Part shown: positions 8,219 through 16,233 of the stretch, in pieces
Layout of the letters: every line of letters starts with the position of its first letter
Numbering within the stretch: position 1 is the first letter of the stretch
NCBI GenBank assembly: GCA_903920835.1
Contig: CAIXNQ010000266.1
Coordinates: forward strand, 1-33,995
Direction: 5' to 3'
DNA length: 33,995 bases
From: an uncultured Bacteroidota bacterium
Lineage (GTDB): Bacteria > Bacteroidota > Bacteroidia > Flavobacteriales > Flavobacteriaceae
The notes under the pieces: model-generated
What the model was told of the DNA's origin: nothing
The model's input: the letters and a program-made list of their open reading frames with translations, nothing else
The model's database searches: none
Program-made: the position numbers and the translations under genes

Positions 8219-8926
8219 TTATATATTTACAACGGTTCCGATGTTGTCTCCCTCACAAATTTTTAATAAATTGCCCTCTTTGTTCATGTCAAAAACAACA
8301 ATTGGCAATTTGTTTTCTTGGCTCAAAGTAAATGCAGTTGTGTCCATCACGTTCAAACCTTTTTTGAGCACATCTTCAAAAGAAATGTAATCAAATTTAA
8401 CGGCGTCTTTATCTTTTTCTGGATCGGCAGTATAAATTCCATCAACACGTGTTCCTTTAAGGATAACGTCGGCATGAACTTCAACTCCTCTCAAAACAGC
8501 AGCAGTATCAGTTGTGAAATAAGGATTTCCCGTTCCGGCTCCAAAAATTACAATGCGTCCTTTTTCTAGATGACGAACCGCTCTTCTTTTGATATAGGGC
8601 TCTGCAATAGCTTCGATTTTTAAAGCAGTTTGCAATCGAGTCAACATTCCTTTGTCTTCTAAAGCACCTTGAAGCGCCATTCCGTTGATTACTGTAGCAA
8701 GCATTCCCATATAATCTCCTTGAACACGATCCATGCCGTTACTTGCTCCTGCAACACCTCTAAAAATGTTTCCGCCACCAATAACAATTGCAATTTGAAC
8801 TCCTTTATCGTGAATTTGCTTTATTTGATCGGCATATTCCGAAAGTCTTGCTGGATCGATTCCGTATTGTCGGTCGCCCATCAAGGCTTCACCGCTTAAT
8901 TTTAGAAGTATTCTTTTGTATTTCAT
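8219..8926 (-). CDS. pyrH: UMP kinase
   Basis: This 235-residue bacterial UMP kinase (amino acid kinase fold, not the eukaryotic CMP/UMP kinase type) phosphorylates UMP to UDP in pyrimidine nucleotide synthesis. Visible signatures are the N-terminal KRILLKLSGEALMG, the glycine-rich AIVIGGGNIFRG, the UMP-site region DYMGMLATVINGMALQ, and GTGNPYFTTDTAAVLR with the ATP-site segment GTRVDGIYTADP. The protein is normally hexameric and feedback-inhibited by UTP (family knowledge). It is the first gene of the pyrH-frr operon. A divergent promoter region (8995-9066) separates it from the plus-strand thioredoxin-like gene. Confidence 0.97.
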   Translation of the reverse strand: MKYKRILLKLSGEALMGDRQYGIDPARLSEYADQIKQIHDKGVQIAIVIGGGNIFRGVAGASNGMDRVQGDYMGMLATVINGMALQGALEDKGMLTRLQTALKIEAIAEPYIKRRAVRHLEKGRIVIFGAGTGNPYFTTDTAAVLRGVEVHADVILKGTRVDGIYTADPEKDKDAVKFDYISFEDVLKKGLNVMDTTAFTLSQENKLPIVVFDMNKEGNLLKICEGDNIGTVVNI

Positions 8927-8994
8927 ACAGGTTTGCTTTTAGAAGTTTGTTTTATTGATTAATAATTTAGGAGCGTAATTACTTATTTTGTGCG

Positions 8995-9002
8995 CAAATA
9001 TA
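8995..9002 (-). promoter_or_regulatory. -7 box TATATTTG for pyrH-frr
   Basis: On the minus strand TATATTTG fits TAnnTTTG, about 70 bases upstream of the pyrH ATG. It is divergent from the box at 9059-9066. Confidence 0.5.
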
Positions 9003-9058
9003 AACAATTCATTATTTTGATTGTAACAATTATTGCAAACAGACCATAAATAATTATT

Positions 9059-9066
9059 TACTTTTG
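9059..9066 (+). promoter_or_regulatory. -7 box TACTTTTG for the thioredoxin-like gene
   Basis: TACTTTTG fits TAnnTTTG and ends at 9066. A possible TTG start at 9064 lies inside the box, so the ATG at 9088 is the better start. Confidence 0.6.
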
Positions 9067-9087
9067 TTCGAAATTAATCAAAAAAAA

Positions 9088-9684
9088 ATGACTTCAATTC
9101 TTAATAACAGTCTATCAAAAAGCATTACCTATTCTGAATATCGAGAATTGGTTTCTAAATTTGCGCTTGAAGGTAAAACCACAGGAGACAATTCATCTGC
9201 ATCGCTAATTCATTATACACACTTGAACGATGCCCGAATGCGTAGATTGGACAAAACACTTGAGTTGACGCCATCAGTTCAAAATTTTTTAGAAAACAAC
9301 AATAGAGAATTCATCTGGTTAGTAATTACCGAAAGCTGGTGTGGCGATGCAGCTCAGATTTTGCCTGTAATTGCAAAAATGAGCGAAGCTTCAAACAAAA
9401 TTCAAATGAGAATCGTGCTTCGTGATGAAAACCCAGAACTGATGAATTTGTTTTTAACCAACGACACAAAATCTATTCCGAAATTGATTGTTATGGACCA
9501 AAAAACAGAAAATAGTATTGCAGATTTTGGACCCAGACCCAAAGGCGCAGCAGATTTTATGTTGAATTACAAACTCGAATTTGGACAAATAGATGACAAT
9601 GCAAAACTCGAACTTCAAAAGTGGTACACCCAAAACAAAGGAGTCGAGATTCAAGATGCGATTATTGAACTGATTTCTCGCTAA
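9088..9684 (+). CDS. Thioredoxin-like protein with a single active-site cysteine (WCGDA)
   Basis: This cytosolic protein has 198 residues from the ATG at 9088 and no signal peptide. Its thioredoxin-like core covers about residues 65-165. The active-site segment is ESWCGDA: Cys85 is present, but the second Cys of the usual CXXC is Ala88. A proline in the KSIPKLIVMD strand fits the cis-Pro next to the active site. A one-cysteine site suggests chemistry through a mixed disulfide with a low-molecular-weight thiol or a partner protein rather than classical thioredoxin exchange. I believe the WCGDA form is typical of this subfamily rather than a mutation here. The 54-base gap to the following outer-membrane protein gene leaves cotranscription possible. 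Confidence 0.8.
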   Translation: MTSILNNSLSKSITYSEYRELVSKFALEGKTTGDNSSASLIHYTHLNDARMRRLDKTLELTPSVQNFLENNNREFIWLVITESWCGDAAQILPVIAKMSEASNKIQMRIVLRDENPELMNLFLTNDTKSIPKLIVMDQKTENSIADFGPRPKGAADFMLNYKLEFGQIDDNAKLELQKWYTQNKGVEIQDAIIELISR

Positions 9685-9738
9685 AACCTTTTTTACAATT
9701 ATAAATACTACTTTTGATACTTTCAAGTTATAGTATTT

Positions 9739-12700
9739 ATGTCTAATAAATCGTTGCTGTTGCTGCTACTTCTTTTTGCTTCTGGGCTTTTTGCTCAAGA
9801 AAGCAATTCGCTGTATCAAACCAAAAAAGTAGCCACTACGAAAGACACGATTTATATAGAAAACAACAGCATCAATCCGCTTTTTTTTAAACTTCTTGAC
9901 AAATCAAACAAAGCAATTGACAGTTTGAGCTATAAAATTGATTTCTCTAAAGGGATTTTAGTTCTCAATAAATCTGTAGCCAATCAGCATGACACCGTGA
10001 CCGTGCGATATTTGAAATATCCTTCGTTTCTCACCAAAACCTACAGTTTTTATGACGATAGCAAAGTGGTTCATAATGCGAACGGCGAAGCCAACTTATA
10101 TCGAATTGCCAACGATAATTTTAAAAAATTTACACCTTTTGATGGATTAAACACTTCTGGAAGCATCACTAGAGGAATTACAATTGGCAACAATCAAAAT
10201 GCGGTTGTAAATTCTAATTTAGATTTACAGATTACGGGCAAAATATCCGACAAAGTTAGCCTTAGAGCTTCTATTCAAGACAGCAATATTCCTCTACAAA
10301 ACGGAGGTTATTCTCAGAAATTAGATCAGTTTGACCAGATTTTCATGGAACTTTACAGCGATAAATGGAGCGTTCGGGGTGGCGATTTATTTCTCGAAAA
10401 CAGACAATCAAAGTTTTTAAACTTCAACAAAAAAGTGCAAGGCTTGTCGGGAATTTTCCGTTTTGGAACAGACGAAAACAAGACTACTGTTTTTGCCTCT
10501 GGAGCAATTGTCAAGGGGCAATATGCCAAAAGTTCGTTTACTGGTCAAGAAGGAAATCAAGGGCCGTATAAACTCCGTGGTCAAAATGGCGAATTATATA
10601 TACTCGTGATTTCGGGTTCAGAGCGGGTTTATGTGAACGGAATTCTTTTGAAGCGAGGCGAGAATAATGATTATGTAATTGATTATAACGCCGGCGAAAT
10701 CCGATTTACGACACTTTATCCCATCAATTCAGAGATGAGAATTGTTATTGAATATCAATATTCAGACAGAAATTATACTCGTTTTGTGACTTATGGAGGC
10801 GCTACACACGAAACCAAAAAATGGAGTATTGGCGGTGCAATTTATTCTGAAAGCGATGTAAAAAACCAACCTTTGCAACAAAATCTTTCAACAGAACAGG
10901 TTCAGATTTTGACACAAGCGGGCGACAATCCAGATTTAATGACCGCACCATCGGCTTATGCAGATGCTTATTCTACGAATAAAATTCTGTATAAAAAAAC
11001 AACCCTCAACGGAGCTACTTATTTTGAATATTCTAACGTTTCAACCGACGAGCTATATAATGTAACTTTCAGTTTTGTGGGCGATAAATTGGGCAATTAC
11101 AATATCATCAACTCGGTTGCTATCGGAAAAATTTATCAATATGTACCGCCCATAGCTGGTGTAAAACAAGGAAGCTATGAACCAATAACCCGCTTGACGC
11201 CACCCATAAAACTTCAAATTGCAACAATTCAAGGAAAATTTACGCCTTCAGAAAAAACGCTGATTGATTATGAACTGGGCGTGAGTGATAACGACAAAAA
11301 CTTATATTCTAGCATTGATGATGGCGACAATAAAGGAATGGCAGGAAAAATCAACCTCAAACAGCGGTTGTTTTCAAAGAAAATTCAGGTCGATTATTTT
11401 AGCAATTACCAATGGGTGCAAAAAAACTTCAGAACCATCGAACGGCTTTTTACTATTGAGTTCAATCGTGATTGGAACCTATCAACTTTTTCAGGCAATC
11501 AAAGTTATTTGATTACGGGAGTCACTGCTTCGTTGCCCGACAAAGGAAAGCTGACTTATCAATTTGAAAAACTTGACTTTTCTGAAACCTTTTCGGGCAA
11601 TAGACATGTTTATGATTTTTTTTCTAAATATAATAAAATCACATTTCAGAGTTCGGGCAGCGTTTTGAAAAGCGACGGAAGTTATTCTGCATCAACTTTT
11701 ATTAGAAACCAATCGAAGGTTAAATTTAACTTTCATAAAAACTGGATTGGCTCTAGTTTTAGAATGGAAAACAACAAAGAAAAACTAGAAGCTACGCAAT
11801 CACTCTCTAATCTTAGCCAAAGATATAATGAAATTGGCAGTTTTATTGGTCGTGGTGACAGCACCAAAGTCTTTGTTGAAACTGGATTTTTGCACCGAAC
11901 CAACGACAGTTTGCAAAACGGAATCCTGCAACGGGTGAATGCTTCAAATTCGTTTTATGTCAATACAAAACCAATCAAAAACGACCGCACCGATTTGTCA
12001 ATGTTTGTTAACTACCGAACGCTGACTTATGAAAACAACAAATTGCCTTCTGAAAATTCGCTCAACTCAAGAATCTTGTTCAACACCCGTTTTTGGGACC
12101 AATTGTTGCAGTCCACCACAGCTTATGAAACCACTTCTGGAACGATTGCCCAGCAACAATTTACCTATTTAGAAGTTCAGGCAGGACAAGGCGTTTATAT
12201 GTGGAAAGATTATAACAACAACGGCATTCAGGAGTTGCAAGAATTTGAAGTAGCTCCTTTTCCAGATTTGGCAAAATATGTTCGGGTGTTTTTGCCCAAT
12301 CAAGTTTTTATAAAAACCCATCAAAATAAGTTTTCGCAAAGCCTAATTTTGAATCCAAATCAATGGCAAAATAAAGTTGGCTTACTGAAACTGGCTTCTT
12401 ATTTCTATAACCAAACCAACTATTTAATCGAAAAAAAAGTAGCCCGAAACTCGAGTAATTTTGACTTAAATCCGTTTGCTGCTGCCGATGAAAACTTGCT
12501 CGGATTGAACACTACTTTTAGAAACAGTCTGTTTTTAAATCGAGGCAAACAACGGCATTCGGTTACTTATACGTTTTTGAAAAATCAAACCAAGAACTTG
12601 CTGTCAGTCGGTGCTATCGAGAGCAAAAACAGTTCGCACCAGTGGCAATATGCCCACCTGATTGAAAAAACTTGGCTCATGGCTTTCTCAACAAAAACCA

Positions 12701-13149
12701 TTCGGTCGGTTACTAGCGCAGAGAATTATGCCAGCCGCAATTTCGAGTTAGAAGGCTATCAATTAGCACCAAAGATTTCCTATTTATTTACTAAAAACAC
12801 AAGCCTTGACGTTTTTTTTGAATATCAAACCAAAGCCAACAAAATAGGCAATTTAGAAAACCTCAAACAAAGCCGCCTTGGAGCTTCGTTTACGCTTTCG
12901 ACCAGTAATAAATTTACTTCAAACGGAGAGTTTTCGATGTATAACAATGCGTTTATAGGCAACGAAGTTTCGCCCGTGGCGTTCCAAATGCTCGAAGGAT
13001 TGCAACCAGGCAAAAACACTACTTGGCGGTTGTTAATTCAGAAAAACTTGACGCAATATCTCGACATTAACCTCAACTATCAAGGACGCAAAAGCGAAAC
13101 CAGCCAAACGATTCACACAGGCAACGTGCAACTTCGGGCTTATTTTTAG
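9739..13149 (+). CDS. Large outer-membrane beta-barrel protein of unknown function
   Basis: This 1136-residue exported protein has a clear signal peptide at residues 1-19 (run of Leu, cleavage near GLFAQ). About residues 20-130 form a beta-rich periplasmic N-terminal domain (ENNSINPLFFKLLDKSNKAI, YDDSKVVHNANGEA). From about residue 140 a conserved block contains GSITRGITIGNNQ, ISDKVSLRASIQD and WSVRGGDLFLE. The remainder is alternating polar/hydrophobic strands rich in aromatic residues (YQYS, FFEYQTK), ending in Phe (LRAYF), as is usual for barrels inserted by BamA. No TonB box, plug or T9SS C-terminal domain is seen. It probably forms a very large barrel, but I do not recognise the function. 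It follows the thioredoxin-like gene by 54 bases. Confidence 0.75.
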   Translation: MSNKSLLLLLLLFASGLFAQESNSLYQTKKVATTKDTIYIENNSINPLFFKLLDKSNKAIDSLSYKIDFSKGILVLNKSVANQHDTVTVRYLKYPSFLTKTYSFYDDSKVVHNANGEANLYRIANDNFKKFTPFDGLNTSGSITRGITIGNNQNAVVNSNLDLQITGKISDKVSLRASIQDSNIPLQNGGYSQKLDQFDQIFMELYSDKWSVRGGDLFLENRQSKFLNFNKKVQGLSGIFRFGTDENKTTVFASGAIVKGQYAKSSFTGQEGNQGPYKLRGQNGELYILVISGSERVYVNGILLKRGENNDYVIDYNAGEIRFTTLYPINSEMRIVIEYQYSDRNYTRFVTYGGATHETKKWSIGGAIYSESDVKNQPLQQNLSTEQVQILTQAGDNPDLMTAPSAYADAYSTNKILYKKTTLNGATYFEYSNVSTDELYNVTFSFVGDKLGNYNIINSVAIGKIYQYVPPIAGVKQGSYEPITRLTPPIKLQIATIQGKFTPSEKTLIDYELGVSDNDKNLYSSIDDGDNKGMAGKINLKQRLFSKKIQVDYFSNYQWVQKNFRTIERLFTIEFNRDWNLSTFSGNQSYLITGVTASLPDKGKLTYQFEKLDFSETFSGNRHVYDFFSKYNKITFQSSGSVLKSDGSYSASTFIRNQSKVKFNFHKNWIGSSFRMENNKEKLEATQSLSNLSQRYNEIGSFIGRGDSTKVFVETGFLHRTNDSLQNGILQRVNASNSFYVNTKPIKNDRTDLSMFVNYRTLTYENNKLPSENSLNSRILFNTRFWDQLLQSTTAYETTSGTIAQQQFTYLEVQAGQGVYMWKDYNNNGIQELQEFEVAPFPDLAKYVRVFLPNQVFIKTHQNKFSQSLILNPNQWQNKVGLLKLASYFYNQTNYLIEKKVARNSSNFDLNPFAAADENLLGLNTTFRNSLFLNRGKQRHSVTYTFLKNQTKNLLSVGAIESKNSSHQWQYAHLIEKTWLMAFSTKTIRSVTSAENYASRNFELEGYQLAPKISYLFTKNTSLDVFFEYQTKANKIGNLENLKQSRLGASFTLSTSNKFTSNGEFSMYNNAFIGNEVSPVAFQMLEGLQPGKNTTWRLLIQKNLTQYLDINLNYQGRKSETSQTIHTGNVQLRAYF

Positions 13150-13276
13150 ATTGATGTTTGGCACAAATATATTTTAAAATTGTATTGAAATTTTGAATTA
13201 TTAATTCATTAATTCTCATCACGTTTTTTGCTTAAATATTATCTAAGAAAACTAAAAGAAGCCCCCCGAAAACCAT

Positions 13277-13444
13277 TTGAAGTCCTCAGAAGCCCGATTG
13301 AAGCGCTCCGAAAACTCTTTGAAGTCCTCAGATGCCCGATTGAAGTTCTCAGATGCCCGATTGAAGTCCTCAGATGCCCGATTGAAGTTCTCAGATGCCC
13401 GATTGAAATTCTCCGAAAACTCTTTGAAGTGCTCCGAAGACCGT
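13277..13444. repeat. Tandem array of eight 21-bp units
   Basis: Eight consecutive units of exactly 21 bp run from 13277 to 13444. Each starts with TTGAAG (TTGAAA in unit 7). Two unit types alternate in blocks: units 1 and 3-6 continue T(C/T)CTCAGA and end CCCGA; units 2 and 7 contain CTCCGAAAACTCT, and unit 8 is a mixture. Because 21 is a multiple of three, several frames stay open through the array, but no start or flanking domain supports a protein. There are no spacers, so it is not a CRISPR array. It lies 127 bases after the outer-membrane protein gene. Confidence 0.9.
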
Positions 13445-13490
13445 TTGAAGGTATTTTTTAATTATCTGAGTACTTCTAGCGTTCTTTTAT

Positions 13491-13522
13491 GTGCTTTTTG
13501 CTTGCTTCTGACAAAAAAGCAC
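13491..13522. terminator. Hairpin downstream of the 21-bp array
   Basis: GTGCTTTTT (13491-13499) pairs with AAAAAGCAC (13514-13522) over 9 bp. There is no following T run, so terminator activity is uncertain. It is the only strong hairpin that could end transcripts of the outer-membrane protein gene. Confidence 0.4.
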
Positions 13523-13680
13523 AAACAACTGAAAATGATTTTTATTTAATTGAAGTAAGTTTTATTACTACTAATTAAAATTTTGTTACTAATGACCAGA
13601 GATTGAGTAGATCTAAATTAAAATCATTATTAAATAAGCTAATGAATTAGAGTTTTTGGGCGTAGTTATTCGTTATTTAA

Positions 13681-13766
13681 ACCTTCATAAAAACTACTTA
13701 AACCGAATAGTTGACCTCTAATAAAATAATTTTCTAAACAAAATAACTCCAAAAAAGCACTTATTC
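13681..13766. repeat. Inverted copy of bases 1-86, possibly decayed coding sequence
   Basis: The minus strand of this stretch matches bases 1-86 at 72 of 86 positions without gaps. Read on the minus strand it is open for about 39 codons (including RISAFLELFCLENYF and GQLFGLSSFYEGLNNE) down to a TAA. Six of the first ten differences between the copies are silent in this frame. The other frame ends in a plausible protein C-terminus, IKIWNNLVLSWTE. The surrounding 13523-13889 holds no intact gene. Confidence 0.65.
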
Positions 13767-13889
13767 GGTCCAACTCAAAACCAAATTATTCCAAATTTTT
13801 ATTCACATGGGCCATTTGCATTTTTCATGTTACAAGCCATTATTTACAAGGGTTTCTGTTTTTACTGTTCTATAAAAAACGCATAAAAA

Positions 13890-13916
13890 AATCCACTTTT
13901 GGGGTAAAAGTGGATT
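13890..13916 (-). terminator. Terminator of the exonuclease-FAH-Hpt-like operon
   Basis: A perfect 11-bp stem, AATCCACTTTT (13890-13900) with AAAAGTGGATT (13906-13916), has a GGGGT loop on the plus strand and is flanked by A and T runs. It lies 29 bases after the stop of the Hpt-like gene and could work in both directions. Confidence 0.8.
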
Positions 13917-13944
13917 AAAAAATCTATTTCAGAACCATCAATCA

Positions 13945-14283
13945 TCAAAAATCTTTCTTCAACTCCTTAATGGTGTTTTTAATCTGCTTGTTCAAACTCT
14001 GATAAACGCCTTTAATCTCTTTGCGTTTGCCTTTTTTTTGCGCCCATTCTTCAACAAGGTTTATTTCTTCATAAGAGACATTCATGCCAAACAAATCTAA
14101 TTTGTCTCGCATCTTTTGGGCGGTAGCTTTAACAAGATCATAATCTTTGTCTTCAATACCAAGATATAACATCTCCACTTGGGCAGGCATTTGATCCATA
14201 AATAAATCAATTTCGACAAAAACTTTATCTTCGTCCGAATTGAATCTCGAATAAACCTTTGCTAAATTATAGTGTAGTGCCAT
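13945..14283 (-). CDS. Hpt-like four-helix protein lacking the phosphorylatable histidine
   Basis: This is a 112-residue helical cytosolic protein. The central segment ATAQKMRDKLDLFGMNVSYE has the layout of a histidine phosphotransfer (Hpt) domain helix, in which His-x-x-Lys-x-x-x-x-x-x-Gly would normally appear. Here the position expected for His is Gln (codon CAA), while the downstream Leu-Asp-Leu-x-Gly-Met pattern is kept. The C-terminus is a lysine-rich helix (KGKRKEIKG, KNTIKELKKDF). If the alignment is right, the protein keeps the fold but cannot carry a phosphoryl group. Its start overlaps the stop of the FAH gene by one base (TAATG), so translation is probably coupled. The role is unknown and the family call rests on motif pattern only. 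Confidence 0.6.
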   Translation of the reverse strand: MALHYNLAKVYSRFNSDEDKVFVEIDLFMDQMPAQVEMLYLGIEDKDYDLVKATAQKMRDKLDLFGMNVSYEEINLVEEWAQKKGKRKEIKGVYQSLNKQIKNTIKELKKDF

Positions 14284-14894
14284 TATTTTACTTGAATTCT
14301 AAATAATTTATTACCTTCTAAATATCCTTCTAAAACATCGTTGGGTTTCACTGCCGCAACGCCTGCTGGAGTTCCTGTAAACAAAATATCTCCTATTTTC
14401 AATGTAAAATATTTTGAAACATCAGCAATCAATTCATCAATACTCCAAATCATATTCGAAGAATTTCCAGCCTGAACCACCGTTCCGTTGTTTTTCAACT
14501 CAAAGCTGAGGTTGTCTAAAGATTCAAACTGCGACTTTGGCAAAAAATCACCAATCACCGCCGACCCGTCAAAAGCTTTTGCTTTCTCCCAGGGCAGTCC
14601 TTTTTCTTTCAAACTTTGTTGCAAATCTCGGGCAGTAAAGTCAATGCCAAGTCCAATTTCGTCATAATAATTGCCAGCAAACTTTGCGTCGATATATTTC
14701 CCTACTTTGGTTATTTTAACAATCAACTCAATTTCATGATGAATATCTTCAGAAAATTCTGGAATCACAAAAGGGTGTTGCTTCAATAAAATCGCAGAAT
14801 CGGGCTTTAAAAAAACAACAGGTTCGGCTGGTCGTTCGTTGTTGAGTTCTGCAATATGGTTGGCATAATTTCGCCCAATACAAATGATTTTCAT
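14283..14894 (-). CDS. Fumarylacetoacetate hydrolase (FAH) family protein
   Basis: This 203-residue cytosolic enzyme of the FAH/acylpyruvase family is a metal-dependent hydrolase or decarboxylase of small 2,4-dioxo or oxaloacetate-like acids. Signatures are ICIGRNYANHIAEL at the N-terminus, the metal-ligand segment HHEIELIVKI, GIDFTARDLQ, LPWEKAKAFDGSAV, and the C-terminal LFTGTPAGV. The short length matches the YcgM/FAHD1-like single-domain group rather than full-length FAH. The gene lies 12 bases after the exonuclease gene and overlaps the Hpt-like gene by one base. The exact substrate cannot be told; oxaloacetate or acylpyruvate are likely candidates by family. Confidence 0.9.
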   Translation of the reverse strand: MKIICIGRNYANHIAELNNERPAEPVVFLKPDSAILLKQHPFVIPEFSEDIHHEIELIVKITKVGKYIDAKFAGNYYDEIGLGIDFTARDLQQSLKEKGLPWEKAKAFDGSAVIGDFLPKSQFESLDNLSFELKNNGTVVQAGNSSNMIWSIDELIADVSKYFTLKIGDILFTGTPAGVAAVKPNDVLEGYLEGNKLFRIQVK

Positions 14895-14906
14895 TTTTAG
14901 TAAAAG

Positions 14907-15677
14907 CTATTTGGTGTTTAACTTTCTGAGTTTAATTGCGGTTAAAACTTTCTTAGTATATAACGGAAAGTCTGCATTTTGAATCCAACTGAAATAACCC
15001 GGTTCGGTGTCAAGAACTTTATCTACTTTCGCACCTTTGTGCTTCCCGAACGTGAATATTTCATCGCCATCTTTGTCAAAAGCAATCATTCCTGCAAAGT
15101 CGGCTATTTTTTTACGGGTAGTAAATTCGCTCAAAAATTTCATGTCGTTGTTGAGTTCAGGATATCTCTCGAGTTGCTGGGTTAAAATTTCGTAGGTCGC
15201 ATCGGTATCGGCAGTGGCTGAATGTGCATTTTCAAGAGTTTTGCCACAATAAAATTTATAAGCAGCACTCAGCGTTCGTTCTTCCATTTTATGAAAAATA
15301 GTTTGAACATCAACTGAAACCCTGCTTTTCATATCAAAGTCAACCCCCGCCCGAAGCAATTCTTCTGCCAACAACGGAATATCAAATCGGTCCGAATTAT
15401 ATCCAGCCAAATCGCTATCTTTAATCATGTTGTGAATCGTTGCCGCCAGCTTGTCAAAAGTAGGTTCGTTGGCAACTTTCTCGTTAGTAATGCCGTGAAC
15501 TTCGGTAGCTTGTTTCGGAATCGGAATTGTGGGATTTACCAACCAAGTCTTACTTTCTTTATTGCCATTTGGAAAAACTTTCAGGATAGCTATTTCTACA
15601 ATTCTGTCTTTTCCAATGTCTATGCCTGTGGTTTCAAGGTCAAAAAAGCAGATGGGTCTGTTTAATTTTAATTCCAT
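14907..15677 (-). CDS. DnaQ-like 3'-5' exonuclease (DEDDh)
   Basis: This 256-residue exonuclease of the DEDDh superfamily resembles the DNA polymerase III epsilon subunit. The motifs are complete: Exo I FDLETTG (Asp13, Glu15), followed by the VHGIT loop, Exo II GYNSDRFDIPLL, and Exo III HSATADTDATYEIL. The last supplies the general-base His and the final Asp. The C-terminal 70 residues (FGKHKGAKVDKVL, GYFSWIQNADFP) form a small extra domain that recurs in Bacteroidota exonucleases. It is the first gene of a three-gene minus-strand operon. The substrate may be DNA or RNA, and a proofreading or repair role is inference. Confidence 0.9.
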   Translation of the reverse strand: MELKLNRPICFFDLETTGIDIGKDRIVEIAILKVFPNGNKESKTWLVNPTIPIPKQATEVHGITNEKVANEPTFDKLAATIHNMIKDSDLAGYNSDRFDIPLLAEELLRAGVDFDMKSRVSVDVQTIFHKMEERTLSAAYKFYCGKTLENAHSATADTDATYEILTQQLERYPELNNDMKFLSEFTTRKKIADFAGMIAFDKDGDEIFTFGKHKGAKVDKVLDTEPGYFSWIQNADFPLYTKKVLTAIKLRKLNTK

Positions 15678-15697
15678 TTTTTGTGTTTAGTTAATTA

Positions 15698-15705
15698 CAA
15701 ATGTA
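15698..15705 (-). promoter_or_regulatory. -7 box TACATTTG for the exonuclease operon
   Basis: On the minus strand TACATTTG fits TAnnTTTG, 20 bases upstream of the exonuclease ATG. It lies within a small palindrome, ATTAC-AAAT-GTAAT. Confidence 0.55.
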
Positions 15706-15772
15706 ATCGAATAATAGGTTTGATTTTAGTAATATTAAAAATGTAAACTTCTTCTGTGAAGTTCAAATTGTG

Positions 15773-16093
15773 CTATTTAAACATGTCTTCCATGCCGGGA
15801 ATCATTGGTAAATCCATTTTTGCAACAGCGTCAAGTTCGGTTTTGTTTACGTTTATCGCTTTTGCAATGGCTTTATTTGTAACTAAAATCAAATAATCTT
15901 CAAGTTGTTCTTTGTCTTCCAAAAGTGCATCGTCAACTGCAATACTTTTGATGGTTTGATTGGCAGTAATGGTTATTTTCAACAATCCATCGCTACTTTG
16001 CTCATCGATTAAAACGGTGTCTAATCGCTTCTTTGTTTCTTCTATTTTTTGTTGGGTTGCTTGAAGCTTTCCCATCATTCCCATTAAGTCCAT
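15773..16093 (-). CDS. YbaB/EbfC-family nucleoid-associated protein
   Basis: This 106-residue cytosolic DNA-binding protein is thought to form dimeric tweezers on DNA. The features are the Met- and Gly-rich N-terminus MDLMGMMGKLQATQQKIEE, a coiled N-terminal helix, the central sheet LLKITITANQTIKSIAVDD, and the helical tail with NKAIAKAINVNK and Met-Pro residues near the end. The length is normal. In many bacteria ybaB sits next to dnaX and recR; here it is a single gene with its own strong promoter and a divergent S9 peptidase gene upstream. Confidence 0.9.
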   Translation of the reverse strand: MDLMGMMGKLQATQQKIEETKKRLDTVLIDEQSSDGLLKITITANQTIKSIAVDDALLEDKEQLEDYLILVTNKAIAKAINVNKTELDAVAKMDLPMIPGMEDMFK

Positions 16094-16112
16094 TTGTATA
16101 TTTTTTATGCTA

Positions 16113-16144
16113 CAAACTTACTACTTTGTTTTTATAACTTCAAA
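16113..16144 (-). promoter_or_regulatory. Complete Bacteroidota promoter for ybaB
   Basis: On the minus strand TTTG (16144-16141) is followed after 20 bases by TAAGTTTG (16120-16113). This is a textbook TTTG-N(19-21)-TAnnTTTG arrangement, 19 bases before the ATG. Confidence 0.75.
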
Positions 16145-16233
16145 AGTTAATAAAATCCAAAAGAATTTAGTTCTCTAAAAGTTTACATTATTTTTACCTC
16201 ATTAATATTTTTATTGAAACTTAAATCCAAAAG

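Noticed and set aside
13277..13444. CRISPR array
   Set aside because: Units abut with no spacers and no cas genes are nearby.
13228..13549. Overlapping reading frames through the first 21-bp array as heptad-repeat proteins
   Set aside because: They are open only because the period is a multiple of three; two frames are open at once and neither has a domain or promoter.
15007..15195. Plus-strand frames antisense to the exonuclease
   Set aside because: They are shadows of a well-supported gene with conserved DEDDh motifs.
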